Made by a program: the position numbers and the translations under genes. From assembly GCA_002297005.1 (NCBI GenBank), contig DBIX01000053.1, positions 1,897-42,452 on the forward strand: a stretch of 40,556 nucleotides of DNA, written 5' to 3'. Positions 7,824-17,800 of this stretch are shown in pieces. Under the pieces are notes generated by a model that worked only from the letters and a program-made list of their open reading frames with translations, was not told where the DNA came from and did no database searches. Each line of letters opens with the position of its first letter. The stretch's first letter is position 1. The stretch is from Cyanobacteria bacterium UBA791 (GTDB taxonomy: Bacteria > Cyanobacteriota > Vampirovibrionia > Gastranaerophilales > Gastranaerophilaceae).

Positions 7824-8123
7824 TTACTCCAATGCCAAAATCCCATTTTCTTGTATTATTTTTGCTTGAAATGGTAGTTCTCTGTTATATTTACTTAGAA
7901 GATTGTATAGCTCAGGCGAAGAGGTGAATAAAACTCTTGGTTCATTTTCGAGTATTAAGTTTATCCTCATACTGATACTTCCTGCTTTTTTCATAGAAGC
8001 AAGAACCCTAAAACCCATAATGTCAACTGTTTTATTGATAACATCTATAATTTTGATTTTTGTGCCTTTAAATCTGCAGAAGTTTTTATCTTCTTCTTTG
8101 GCAAAATCCTTAAATCTTTTCAT
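7824..8123 (-). CDS. Small unknown phage protein
   Basis: 99 residues, not recognised. A basic, Phe-rich start (MKRFKDFAKEEDKNFCRFKG) is followed by alternating strand-like segments (KIKIIDVINKTVDIMGFRV; SISMRINLILENEPRVLF) and a helical end. It looks like a small soluble alpha/beta protein. The first codons overlap the 3' end of the DUF1353 gene by 14 bases, and the large terminase starts 6 bases after its stop, so it is co-translated with packaging/lysis genes. Function unknown. Confidence 0.7.
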   Translation of the reverse strand: MKRFKDFAKEEDKNFCRFKGTKIKIIDVINKTVDIMGFRVLASMKKAGSISMRINLILENEPRVLFTSSPELYNLLSKYNRELPFQAKIIQENGILALE

Positions 8124-8616
8124 TCCATTTCTTTCCTTTCAAATCTTTTCCAAATACCTTTTGATAGTTGTCCACACTATGTTTCATCGCCCACAATTTC
8201 CAGTCAGGAAATGCTCCAAAATATTCGCAACAAGTTACGAATATGAGAGTCGATAAGTAACGGTTGTTGCGGATTGCGTTATGGTGTTCGCATAGGTAAT
8301 CGTGCAAACAACTAGCCAATTTGAAACGTGGGTCAGTTCGTTGACCGATTATTGCCCACGCAAAAGCTGGTACATTTGCCCCATTCCAACGATATTTTTT
8401 TGGAACTACAAAATAATATCTTTCCTTTTTATAAGTTATCCAAACTTTTATACTTTTTGTCGTAATAAAAGGTTTCTTTTTTGCTTCCTTAAGCTCTTTA
8501 CCCTTAAGCCCTAAGCAAGAAACATCATCAAGCAACTTATCAGGATTAACACTATCAAATGTAATTATTAAATCTTTTCCGTATATACGCAAAAAGTCCG
8601 TAAGTAATAAACTCAT
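8110..8616 (-). CDS. DUF1353-family phage protein
   Basis: 168 residues. The core YRWNGANVPAFAWAIIG, then a short insert and ASCLHDYLCEH, is the hallmark of DUF1353, a small family found in tailed-phage late regions. The conserved His-Asp pair (LHDYLCEH) suggests a metal-binding or hydrolase-like site, but no activity is established to my knowledge. AGGAG 7 bases upstream supports the start. It sits among tiny coupled genes between the fibre genes and the large terminase, a slot where lysis or fibre-maturation functions are common. Confidence 0.8.
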   Translation of the reverse strand: MSLLLTDFLRIYGKDLIITFDSVNPDKLLDDVSCLGLKGKELKEAKKKPFITTKSIKVWITYKKERYYFVVPKKYRWNGANVPAFAWAIIGQRTDPRFKLASCLHDYLCEHHNAIRNNRYLSTLIFVTCCEYFGAFPDWKLWAMKHSVDNYQKVFGKDLKGKKWNEKI

Positions 8617-8624
8617 AATTACTC

Positions 8625-8780
8625 CTAAAATCTAAATATAATCTTAAATTCTTTCTTAAAATTTTCCCAAAGGTACGCCCACAGGGTTAAGCGTGGGAGT
8701 TCTTTATGGTGAAAGCCGTGGTCGATTTTGTTTGCGGTCTTGCACGTTTCTTCCGCAGTTTTTATCTTAATTCTTCGCAT
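8625..8780 (-). CDS. Tiny ORF, 51 residues, basic
   Basis: ATG at 8780 to TAG at 8625-8627: 51 residues beginning MRRIKIKTAEETCKTANKID and ending in a Phe/Lys/Ile-rich basic tail with two Trp residues near the middle (LTLWAYLWENFKKEF). Its start overlaps the end of the preceding tiny ORF by 14 bases, and the DUF1353 ATG follows 9 bases after its stop. Tight packing without other explanation for the stretch supports it as a real gene. Possibly an amphipathic membrane-active helix, which is a guess. No family recognised. Confidence 0.55.
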   Translation of the reverse strand: MRRIKIKTAEETCKTANKIDHGFHHKELPRLTLWAYLWENFKKEFKIIFRF

Positions 8781-8931
8781 TTGTCCACTCTTTATAGAAC
8801 TTATTAATCTTTGCGGACAATTCAGGACCTAAGAACTCGTCCACATTGTTAGAATCAGACAACGTAAATTCTCTAATTTTGTCAATTTCCGCCGTAGTAA
8901 AGCGTTTATCAACTTCTGCATTAAAGTCCAA
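8767..8931 (-). CDS. Tiny ORF, 54 residues, TTG start
   Basis: I place the start at the TTG (8931-8929) because AGAGGG lies 9 bases before it and no ATG or GTG occurs between the upstream in-frame stop and this codon. The product (MDFNAEVDKRFTTAEIDKIR..., ending KFYKEWTNAKN) is acidic-basic mixed, soluble and helical, with natural codon use. It overlaps the ORFs on both sides (11 and 14 bases), typical of a coupled phage mini-cassette. Function unknown. Confidence 0.55.
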   Translation of the reverse strand: MDFNAEVDKRFTTAEIDKIREFTLSDSNNVDEFLGPELSAKINKFYKEWTNAKN

Positions 8932-9031
8932 TTTCTTCAGCCCTCTTTTTTTCTAGCAATTTTGCTATTGTTTGTAATATTTCAACGTCCAACGCCACCT
9001 GAACATTATTAATAATAGGCTCAAATAACAT
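8921..9031 (-). CDS. Tiny ORF, 36 residues, coupled to the upstream gene
   Basis: ATG at 9031 overlaps the TAA of the 9031-9543 gene in the form TAATG, a classic reinitiation signal. The product starts MLFEPIINNVQVALDVEILQ and ends in a charged helix (LLEKKRAEEIGL). The amphipathic helical character suggests a small subunit or chaperone-like partner of its neighbour. Nothing else explains the region. No family recognised. Confidence 0.5.
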   Translation of the reverse strand: MLFEPIINNVQVALDVEILQTIAKLLEKKRAEEIGL

Positions 9032-9543
9032 TATTCGCCCTCTTCTTCGGTTGTTTCTTGTTCTTCTGTTTCTTCCGCTGGAACTTCAGGAACTTCTTTT
9101 GGTGGTAATTTCTTAAATTGAAATAAATAATCTAACTCATCTTCTGTATAACCCAACATAGCCCCAAGCTGACAAATATAAGGATGACTTCTGTAGAAGT
9201 TATTTGCTTGCAGTTCTATTTTTAAGGCTTTTACATCCATTGTTTGAACGTTTGTTTTAACGTATTCCAGCAAATCCTCAAAGTCCATTTTTTTATCTTT
9301 ATATATTGCACGTTCCACGTCTGCACGTGTAAGGCATAGGTTGTTAAGACGTTCACGTTCTTCGGCTTGTTTTTTTGCCTTAAATTCTTCCGTATCTCTT
9401 AAGTCGGTAAATTTTTTGTCTATGATGTCCCACTCGTCAGGGTGTTCTGAATAATATGCCCATTGTACGTCAGTACACGTTGCTATATAACCCTCTACTG
9501 GAGCGTTATATGCTCTTTTTTCGTTGTCAAAATATATTGCCAT
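9031..9543 (-). CDS. Putative tail-fibre assembly/accessory protein
   Basis: 170 residues, acidic. The N-terminal 40 residues (YFDNEKRAYNAPVEGYI..., then YYSEHPDEWDIID) resemble the start of fibre-assembly or fibre-cap accessory proteins by pattern only. The middle is a charged helix (about 48-65) and then LTRADVERAIYKDKKMDFED with a compact helical domain (about 70-145). The last 20 residues are nearly all Glu/Thr/Pro. It follows the fibre gene by 3 bases and is coupled to the tiny ORF after it. Its position after the fibre genes is the main support for an assembly role. Confidence 0.5.
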   Translation of the reverse strand: MAIYFDNEKRAYNAPVEGYIATCTDVQWAYYSEHPDEWDIIDKKFTDLRDTEEFKAKKQAEERERLNNLCLTRADVERAIYKDKKMDFEDLLEYVKTNVQTMDVKALKIELQANNFYRSHPYICQLGAMLGYTEDELDYLFQFKKLPPKEVPEVPAEETEEQETTEEEGE

Positions 9544-9546
9544 TTT

Positions 9547-10755
9547 TTATTTTCCTTTCTTAGTTACTAAATAATTTGCTGGGTGATTAACCCTAGTTAC
9601 TTGCTCTGTTGCGGTTATTTGCATTTCTACTCCAATCCAAGCGTTAGTTGTGTGGTGATATGCTCTATCTGTTACAACAAAGGCATAATATTTATAGAAA
9701 TTAGGTGAATTAACATTTATTGTTAAATTTGCGGTATAGCCCAAACCAGTTAATGTTATTAAATCTGTCCAGTTAACCCCGTCGTGTCCGCCCTGTATTT
9801 TTAACCCTTTTGTGTAGTAGAAATTTTCTGCGGTTAATTGTAACAGCGTTATTTTACTAACTTTTAACGGATTTGGATTATAGAATATAATCCACGGAGT
9901 TACATTATCAACCCTATAATATCTGCTTACGTCATTTTGGTTTGTATAACCGTCAAATAGTCTATATGTATTTGCCGTATTCTTATTGTCCACTACCGCA
10001 AAGCTATCACCGTGCAAGACTCCGTTACTTGTTAGGATAGGTTGGATAAATACACGTTCTACGGTTTCCTCATCTACCCCCCCCCCTAAATACGCTCTAT
10101 TATTGCATTTCAGACATAGTTTATTATTAACTTGGATTTTTTCGCTATCTTCTAACTGGTCGTACTCTGCTTTAATGCAAGTTTTTAGATTGGTTTCTTT
10201 AGATTTGCAAGCTAGTAACGTCCAGCGGACATTGTTACCAACGTTGTAGCCTGTGTTATAGGCTTGCGTTCCGCCACAACCAAATTTATAGAACGGTTTA
10301 TCCTCTAAAGGTGTTTCGATTTCGATAGTGCCGTTAGACACCGCCGTAGCGTTAACTACAAGCGTTTTGCTCGTACCGTCCTTATAGTATGCCTTTATGT
10401 AATGGTTGCTTACCGTGTCGCCACCGCCGTTATGTCCTACATTAATACTAAACTTAAGATATACTAAGTTTTCTTTATTTGTTGTTACTACCATCTCATT
10501 GGGGTTATTACCCTGCAAAAATGCCATATATAAAGATTTTTCCGCCACAGATACACCACGTGGAGCAGTAACATTCTGTAAAGATAAATCTAAGTTATAA
10601 TCCCCAGTTTCTACAACTTTTTTATAATATTTTTTATTCGCAAAACTCTTAAATGTGTTGTGTAGGCACTTTCTATCGCTTTCTTCCTGTGCCATATATT
10701 CCACAAAGGAGCATTCTACCCATTCGTTATCCTGTTTTTTATAATATTTAGCCAT
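9547..10755 (-). CDS. Putative tail fibre / receptor-binding protein with a phase-variable G10 tract
   Basis: 402 residues. The N-terminal half (1-223) contains a Lys/Tyr-rich head, beta-rich repeats and a Cys pair (CLKCNNRAY). Codons 224-226 lie in a run of ten G. The C-terminal half (227-402) is beta-rich, with DGYTNQNDVSRYYR, IQGGHDGVNWTDL and a final strand cluster resembling a discoidin/F5-F8 C-type carbohydrate-binding fold (pattern-level call). The role inferred is binding to a host surface glycan. With nine G the frame meets TAG at once. With eleven it meets TGA two codons on. The C-terminal domain can therefore be switched off by one-base slippage. Its start codon abuts the stop of the 10755-11561 gene. 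Confidence 0.65.
   Translation of the reverse strand: MAKYYKKQDNEWVECSFVEYMAQEESDRKCLHNTFKSFANKKYYKKVVETGDYNLDLSLQNVTAPRGVSVAEKSLYMAFLQGNNPNEMVVTTNKENLVYLKFSINVGHNGGGDTVSNHYIKAYYKDGTSKTLVVNATAVSNGTIEIETPLEDKPFYKFGCGGTQAYNTGYNVGNNVRWTLLACKSKETNLKTCIKAEYDQLEDSEKIQVNNKLCLKCNNRAYLGGGVDEETVERVFIQPILTSNGVLHGDSFAVVDNKNTANTYRLFDGYTNQNDVSRYYRVDNVTPWIIFYNPNPLKVSKITLLQLTAENFYYTKGLKIQGGHDGVNWTDLITLTGLGYTANLTINVNSPNFYKYYAFVVTDRAYHHTTNAWIGVEMQITATEQVTRVNHPANYLVTKKGK
10077..10086. repeat. C10/G10 homopolymer inside the fibre gene
   Basis: Ten C on the plus strand (G10 in the coding sense), the longest G/C run I noticed in an otherwise AT-rich phage. Either single-base change puts a stop codon within three codons, the standard layout of a slipped-strand ON/OFF switch. 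Confidence 0.85.
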
Positions 10756-11561
10756 TATGCTCCCTCGTAGTAATAGAATTTACCAGCTACAGAAGATTTG
10801 AAATGCACGCCAGTAGCAATATGCACCTCTAAGGCTGGGCGTGTTGTAGCTACGCCGTCTTTAGTTATAGTTACACTTGCTACGGAATTAGCAATAAATT
10901 TACCATCTTTAGTAAACACGCAATCTGTGTTAACCGCTACAGACTTAGCACTTGTATAATCCAAATCTGTTGCTGTATAAGGAACTAAATCTAGCTCGTC
11001 CTCTTCTTGCTCTAGAATGTTATCTGCGGATATTTGCGTGTGTAGATTTACATCTGTTAATGGACTTGTTGTTGTGTATTGTAGAGAACTTAGAACTTCT
11101 GTTAGAGTTCCGTCTGCTATTTTAATTCTCGCAATTTCTGTTGCAGTTTCACTTGCAGTTGTAGTTATAGAGATAGAGCTAGTTACTTCTTGCGTTTCTT
11201 CGTCTGTTGTGTCTATCTTGTATACGTAATATATGCCGTCCGCATAACTGCTAATATCAACTGCCGTAAAATCGGCATAATCCCCACCAAAAGCTACAGT
11301 CTTAGCTACACCATATACTACATTATGGTAAGATTTAATTGTAGCTCCAAGAGAGTCTTTGGCTCTTTGGTCTAAGTTATCCCAGTCAATATTGTCAAGG
11401 TTTCTGTTGGCTTTGTTGCTTATGCCTGTCTCTTCAATAATTTCAAGAATTTCTTCATCTTTTGAATCAATAGCACTTGCTAGTGTTTGAAAATTTTCGT
11501 TTACTTCTTCAGCTTTAGCTTTTGTTCCTGGCACAAAAATATTAGGTATTGTGGTTGTCAT
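10755..11561 (-). CDS. Putative tail fibre / tail spike structural protein
   Basis: 268 residues. The start (TIPNIFVPGTKAKAEEVNENF...) is of the type found at the N-terminus of phage tail fibres: the phrase GTKAKAEEVNENFQTL recurs in many such proteins. The rest is Thr/Ser/Val-rich with regular beta-strands (about 75-150 and 190-268), fitting a fibrous trimer. It is probably the proximal part that attaches to the tail, with the 402-residue protein downstream as the distal, receptor-binding part. The stop overlaps the start of the next gene by one base. Confidence 0.65.
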   Translation of the reverse strand: MTTTIPNIFVPGTKAKAEEVNENFQTLASAIDSKDEEILEIIEETGISNKANRNLDNIDWDNLDQRAKDSLGATIKSYHNVVYGVAKTVAFGGDYADFTAVDISSYADGIYYVYKIDTTDEETQEVTSSISITTTASETATEIARIKIADGTLTEVLSSLQYTTTSPLTDVNLHTQISADNILEQEEDELDLVPYTATDLDYTSAKSVAVNTDCVFTKDGKFIANSVASVTITKDGVATTRPALEVHIATGVHFKSSVAGKFYYYEGA

Positions 11562-11826
11562 TTTTCCCCCTATCGCTTAAAATTACAGAATAGATACTGT
11601 CGATTTTCTTTTGTATATCATCTAATTGAGATTTGAGGTTAGCTGATTGCTCTTTAGTTGCGTACTTGTCCGCAACGTCATTCAAAATCTCTCGATGTTT
11701 TGCTTCTAGCTGAGCTGGAGTTACAAATAAGTTCATTTGTACAAATATTGCCCCAACAACTAATGCAACTGGTAAATATCGATGTACAATATCTAAATCT
11801 AACTGCTCCCTTTTTTCTTCTTCCAT
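11542..11826 (-). CDS. Single-pass membrane coiled-coil protein (spanin/holin-like)
   Basis: 94 residues: a charged N-terminus (MEEEKREQLDLDIVHRY), one hydrophobic segment (about 18-37, LPVALVVGAIFVQMNLFV), then a coiled coil (about 40-80). The size and layout fit an i-spanin or a class III holin. Its place just downstream of the ejection genes and upstream of the fibre genes parallels the lysis genes (17.5, 18.5) near the fibre in T7. Its end overlaps the next gene by 20 bases. Which lysis role it has cannot be decided from sequence alone. Confidence 0.5.
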   Translation of the reverse strand: MEEEKREQLDLDIVHRYLPVALVVGAIFVQMNLFVTPAQLEAKHREILNDVADKYATKEQSANLKSQLDDIQKKIDSIYSVILSDRGKNDNHNT

Positions 11827-14800
11827 TTAACCCCCTAACTGTTGTTTTAATGCTTTCATATATATTTTTTGTTGTATTTGAGGTGGTACTTTGTTTTTAT
11901 TCATATCATCAACCAATTTATTTATTTTATCTTGGTTTTGTTCTGTTAGAGCTTGACTCATTTTATCTTGATATTTAACGGTATATGTTTTTCTTATATC
12001 CTGTTTAGCCCAAGATTTGGCTTTTTGTATTTGTGCATAACTAAGTCCGTCAGAAATAGCCTTTTTATCAATTTTAGATAAATCACTTATACCTCTTCTT
12101 TCAGCTTCAATGTAAGCATTTTTTAGTTTATAAGGAGTTATGCCTTTTGAAGTTTGAGCGAATAAATCCCATACGCTTGATTCGTGATGTTCACTAGTTG
12201 CATTTTGTACGATAAATGGTAATGCCTTTTTAAGTCCTGTTTTAGCTCTACCTGTCCAAAGTTCTTTACCCTCTTTTTTAGTTGCATTTGAGCCATAGCC
12301 ATTCCAAATATCTTGATTTAAAAATGCATCCTTGCCTTGAATTTTGTTAACAATACTACTTGGTGACATTCCAGTTACCACCTCAGCCGTCCATTGGATA
12401 GCTGGGGCAGTTTTTGCAGATAATTTTTCAAGTCCTTTATGAGAAGCAAGTTCAGGAACTTCTCTAAATTGTTTACCAAGTCTTAAATATCTTGCTGTTC
12501 CGTCTGAATTTCTGCCAATAAATATATAAGGCAATATTTTATCAAACAAACCGTCAGTAGCTACGGAATTACCCCAAATTGTATAATCTTTTAAGGTAGC
12601 GTTTGTATAATATTCAGGGTGTTCTTTTTCATCTCTTTTTCTATTAATAAAATTAATTGCATTGTAGAATAAAGTCATAAATATAACTGATGTAACCCAA
12701 AATTTTACAGCATTTTTATTGCGTATTGAGTCTGCCTGTTTGCTATCAGTCATAGAACCTAATCCCATTTGTTTAGCAAATGTTTGTAAATTTTTAACGA
12801 ACTCATTTTGTCCGTTTCTTGTATTTAGCATAGTTGATACTTTTCTGTTTGAGAACAATCCCATAAACTGACGAGTTGAAGATAATAACCAGTCAGGCGA
12901 TAATAAAATTCGTTTAGCCTTTTTTAATTGACTTTGTTTTATTCCCAAATTTACCCAAACCTGACCACCAAATGAGTCATTAATCCATTGGCATAATTCT
13001 CTGCGATTATCAACTGTGTTTTTACCTTGTTCTTGAAGCTCTTGGACCTTAATTTTATAACATTCTAATTTGTAATTGTTATGTAAATAATTCCATAAAA
13101 TTTTATTATTAGATTTTACTGCACCTGATACAAGTCTTCCTAATCCAGGGATTTTTCCAATGCTTGAATCAATAAAGCTTTCAACCATATTGCGGTCAAA
13201 ATCTAAAGGCGACCCAAGTTGCAAGCCGTCTTTTATAGCTTGTCTTGCAACCGAGTCCTGCTCGTAAATACTATAATTACCTGATTTAACTTGTCTAAAG
13301 ATTTCAGCTGGGTTTAAAATTTTTAACGTATTTTTAATGCCCATATTACCGATTGCAGACTCAGTTAAAGCCCAGCCGTGGAAACCGCTCAACCCTAGTG
13401 TAGTTTGTTTTAACGTTGCGTTAAATGTATCATAAGCTTTTACAAGAGTACTCTCTTTTTTGGTTCTTTCAAATACGGTTAAAAGCGTATCGGCAATATC
13501 AGGATGTACCTTAACACCTGATTTACCCATTAATGTAGTGTCATTACCTGAACCCATATAAACCCATTTACTTAATGCTGGGTGGTCTATTTCTACCCAA
13601 TCACTTGGAGCTTTTGAGCTTGGTAAAACAAGTTTCTCTTTACCTAATTTTAGATTTTTAACTTTACTTGCTAAGATACTGTCGTGTGTAGCTTTAATCA
13701 ATGAGTCTGTAGAGATTTTTGAAATTTCAGCATAGTCAAGTGTTTTAGGAATGAAATAGACAATTTCGCCGTCTTTTTCTATACCATTAATGCCCTCTAA
13801 CAAAGTTTTGATAGTTCTTTCTTTCGCAAAGCCTGATTGTGTCGAAAAATGATTAGTTAAAATACTTCTTCGTTTATCGTTTTTGATATTCCAAATGTGT
13901 GAAATATGATTTTCGATACTTTCAGCAGTTTCCTCACCGCCTTTAGCCAATTTGTAGTTTTCGTAATATTTTTCTAAATGTCTTGATAAACCGTCAGCAA
14001 GGTTTCTAATTCTTAATTTATCCTGATTAGACAAAGCTCTAAACACATTTTTTAAATCGTTTCGTTCAAGCTTGTCAGGGATTTCTGTTCGTTCACGTAA
14101 AAATGGAGCAATCTCTCTAACCATTTTGTCGGTAATTTTTAACCCTGTTTTCTTGCTTAAATCTTTTGCAATAGCTTTTGACATATTAATAAAGCTATTA
14201 ATATGTTTGTTTACGTCTAATCTATCAATCTCAATGCCAGCATACCAATTACGTACTTCTTCTTTTGCTTTCTTTTGTGGGGTAGTGTCGCTAGTTGAAA
14301 TTTTTGTTTTATTATTTAGTGTTTCCTTTGTCGGAATATCGGAAATATTTTTAGCGTTACGAAGTCCGCTTAATCCGATACCACTCTTCTGTGTCTTCCC
14401 ATTGGCGTGCGTAACATTGCTTCTGAAAGTTTTTTCTTGTCTGTTTCTGAAAGTTTTTCTTCTTCTTGCAAAAGTTTTACAACGGCGGACAAAATCGCTG
14501 ATTTTGATTTCGCCTTTAACAATTTTTCGTAATATGGTAGTAGTGGTTCTGGTAGGTCTTTTAAAATTGACATCGTAGTTACCGTTCATCCTTTCTTTTG
14601 CAATATCTTCGTTGATAAGTGCTATACCCTCAAGGGTATCATTTAATAATTCTTCTTTTGTTTTTCCTTTTATATCATATAAAAAATACTCCATTTTATG
14701 CAATAGGTCAAGTTTATTAAGCTCAAAATCCAAAAGGTGTGTGTATTCGTGAGCAATAATTTCAGGTGTTGCATTTTTATCAACATAAATTGTTTTTGTC

Positions 14801-17800
14801 CCAGGGTCAAAATATGCATCATAATCATTACTTAATTTTTCCTCAGGTATTATTCTTACTTCTACGTTGTCGTGTTTAATATCAAACAAATCTTTAATAG
14901 CATTAAATTCAGGGTGATTTCTAATTTCGCCCAACGTGCTTAACACTCTACCGTCGTTTATAATTTCCTTATCCCTCAAAAAGAAAACTCTTTTTTGCTC
15001 TTTATTTAAAAAATCAGGAATTTCAGCATTAATAATTTTTGAATGCTGTATATTTTTTTGAGCTTGATTATACAAACTATCAGTATCGTTATCAAATTCT
15101 TTTATAAGCTCAGGAATTGTTTTTCCTAATTTTCTTGTTGTTTCATATTCTTTTTGGTATTCAATACGTTTTTTTTCAGTAGCTTCTTTAACATTTTTAA
15201 TTTTATTTTCTACGCTTTCGATTTGTTTGTTAATATTTTCGATAGAATCTTTGCCGTTAAAATCTAATTCTAAACGTGCAATTCTATCTTTTACATTTTT
15301 CAATATTGAAGAGTATTTAGAAACATCTTTTTTGTATGAATTTAAATATTCTAAATTTGATGAATATTGCCAACTTTCTTTATCTTCTATATCTTCAAGT
15401 TTTTCTTTGTATTCCTTTACTTTATTTTTCGAGTATTCAAGACTATTTTCTGCTTCTTTTAATTCCCTTTGATAATGTTCAGAATTTTCTCTTAAGCCCT
15501 CAAGTTTACTTTTTTCATTTTTTAGTTTTTGTTCTTCAATTTGAGCGAACATCTTAGCTTTTTTGTCAGGGTTAGTGATCATATTAATTTTTTCTTCTGC
15601 TGTACTCAATTCAGAAGTGTCAATATAATCTTTATCACCGTCCATAATGTTATTAATTCTTGATGTCTTTTCATCAAGTTTTTGAAACATAAAAGGGTCT
15701 GAGCTATTTTTTAATAAAGGTACGACAACTCTAATATCATTGTATTTATTACCTCTTCGCCAAATTCTACCTACTACCTGTAAAAAGTCAGTAGGATTCC
15801 AATCCATAAATGGAACATATAAAACTGAAGAGTTTTTATTTAAGTTCATACCCTCTTTCATTTTATTTGTACCAATTATAAGTTTGATTTTGCCTTTTTC
15901 ATCGTTAAAAGAGTCAGTAATCTCGTTGATTTTATCATCATTTACACCGCTTTTAATTAATGCGATTTCATCGGCTTTATAAATACCTTTATTGATAAAA
16001 TATTGTTTTAATTTTGGCAAGAAATCTACACCAACAGGCATATATACTAATTGTGATGTTGTAGGGTCTTTAGCTTTCATTGAAGCGATAGCTTGACAAA
16101 CATAATCTAATTTAGGGGCTTTTTTGATAAATTCTTCAGGAGTTACATCTAAATTTTTTGTATATATGTCAGGTGATAAAGTTGCAATACGACCTTTGTT
16201 TATTGCTTTAAGGTCCGAACCGTCATTTTTCTTTTTACCCTCACCGCTTATAAGGTTTCCGTCTTCGTCAAGTGCCATTCCTACAGCTTCAGCTTCAGCT
16301 TCGGCTATAAGTCTTAATTGTTCATCAGTTGGCTCTAATATTACACGTTTAGTATGTTTATTTGGTCTTTTAACTCCAGCATCTTCAGCACTTCTGATGA
16401 GCATACAACTATTAATAACACTTCTTAAAGATTGCAAGTTTTTAAACCCTGTTGCAATTTGTTTAAATACAACTTCGTTCTTATGGTCAACTACCCAATC
16501 TGCCCCAATATCAACATAGTTTTCCATAAACTGATAAACGTTATAAATACCCATTTTATCAAGCTTATCTTTTGCTAGATAAGAAAGCATATTGAATACT
16601 TCAAGAGGTGAATTATTAAATGGTGTAGCTGTCAACATAAACACATTTCTATTGTTATTGTTATTCAATATGTATTGTGTAGCTAAAAACATTCTTTTAG
16701 CCCTTGTTGATTCTGCACCTGTAATTTTAGAATAAGTGTTGCCTTGTTGTCCGTCAGCTTTTGCTTCGCCAAATAAATTTTTGAAGTTGTGAGCTTCGTC
16801 AACTGTAATATGGTCAAATCCTAAGTCTTCAATAGTATGTGTTTTTTTATTTCCAGCTTCAGCTTTTCCGATAAATTCTTCATTACGCTCTTTTGCTTTC
16901 TCCCTACCTCTTTCAGTAGAACTTCTGTTAAAATCCTTATCTCTAATACTATAAGTATTAGCTTTTAACTCTTCTATTGTTTCAGGTTTATACCATAAGT
17001 TATCCAAGGCTTGGAATGTAGCAACTGAAAGAGTGCCGTCTTCAATCTTTCCATTAAATTTACTAAGATTATCTAAATCATTTACTTTGATATTAGGAAA
17101 AGCTTCGTGGATTTCATTAATCCAATTAGGTTTAACTTGTTTTGGTACGATAATTAAAGGCTTTTTACATCTGCCCATTTGCATATTTTGAACAGTTGAA
17201 ATAATACCACTTAATGTTTTACCAACTCCAACCTCAAATCCTAATAAACCAACCCCTTTGTTTGTAAGGAAGTTTACACCCTCGACTTGAACATTTTGAA
17301 GTTTTAGTTTTTTGCCGTAAAATTCAGAGTTTAATCCTTTTACAATCATTGGCATTTTGGTATAATCAGGAGTATATAAACCATTAAAGTTTCTATTCCA
17401 TTTATCAACCAAATCTTTTTTAACTTTATCTGAAATCTCAGTATTAAGAAAATCTGCAAAAGTCTTATCAACTGTATTCTTTAATTTAGTTAAAAATTCT
17501 GCTCTTTGATTTGCTTTTTCCTCTTTTGTTGGATTGCCGTGATAACGTGTATCAACCCTATCACCACGAACATACTTATTAATATCCCAAGAATTAATAC
17601 CGTTACGTTCAGAATTTGTAAGACTATAAACATAATCCATATATTTTTTATCTAAAGAAGTTTCTTTAAATTGGTCAATGCCTGTATATGGGTCGTGGTA
17701 CATTTCAGTTGTTACGTATTCCCTAATAAAATCACTTGTTGGAGTAAGTCCTATATCTTTAAGCTCTTTTGGTTTAGGAAGTACGCTTTCTAATTTTTTA

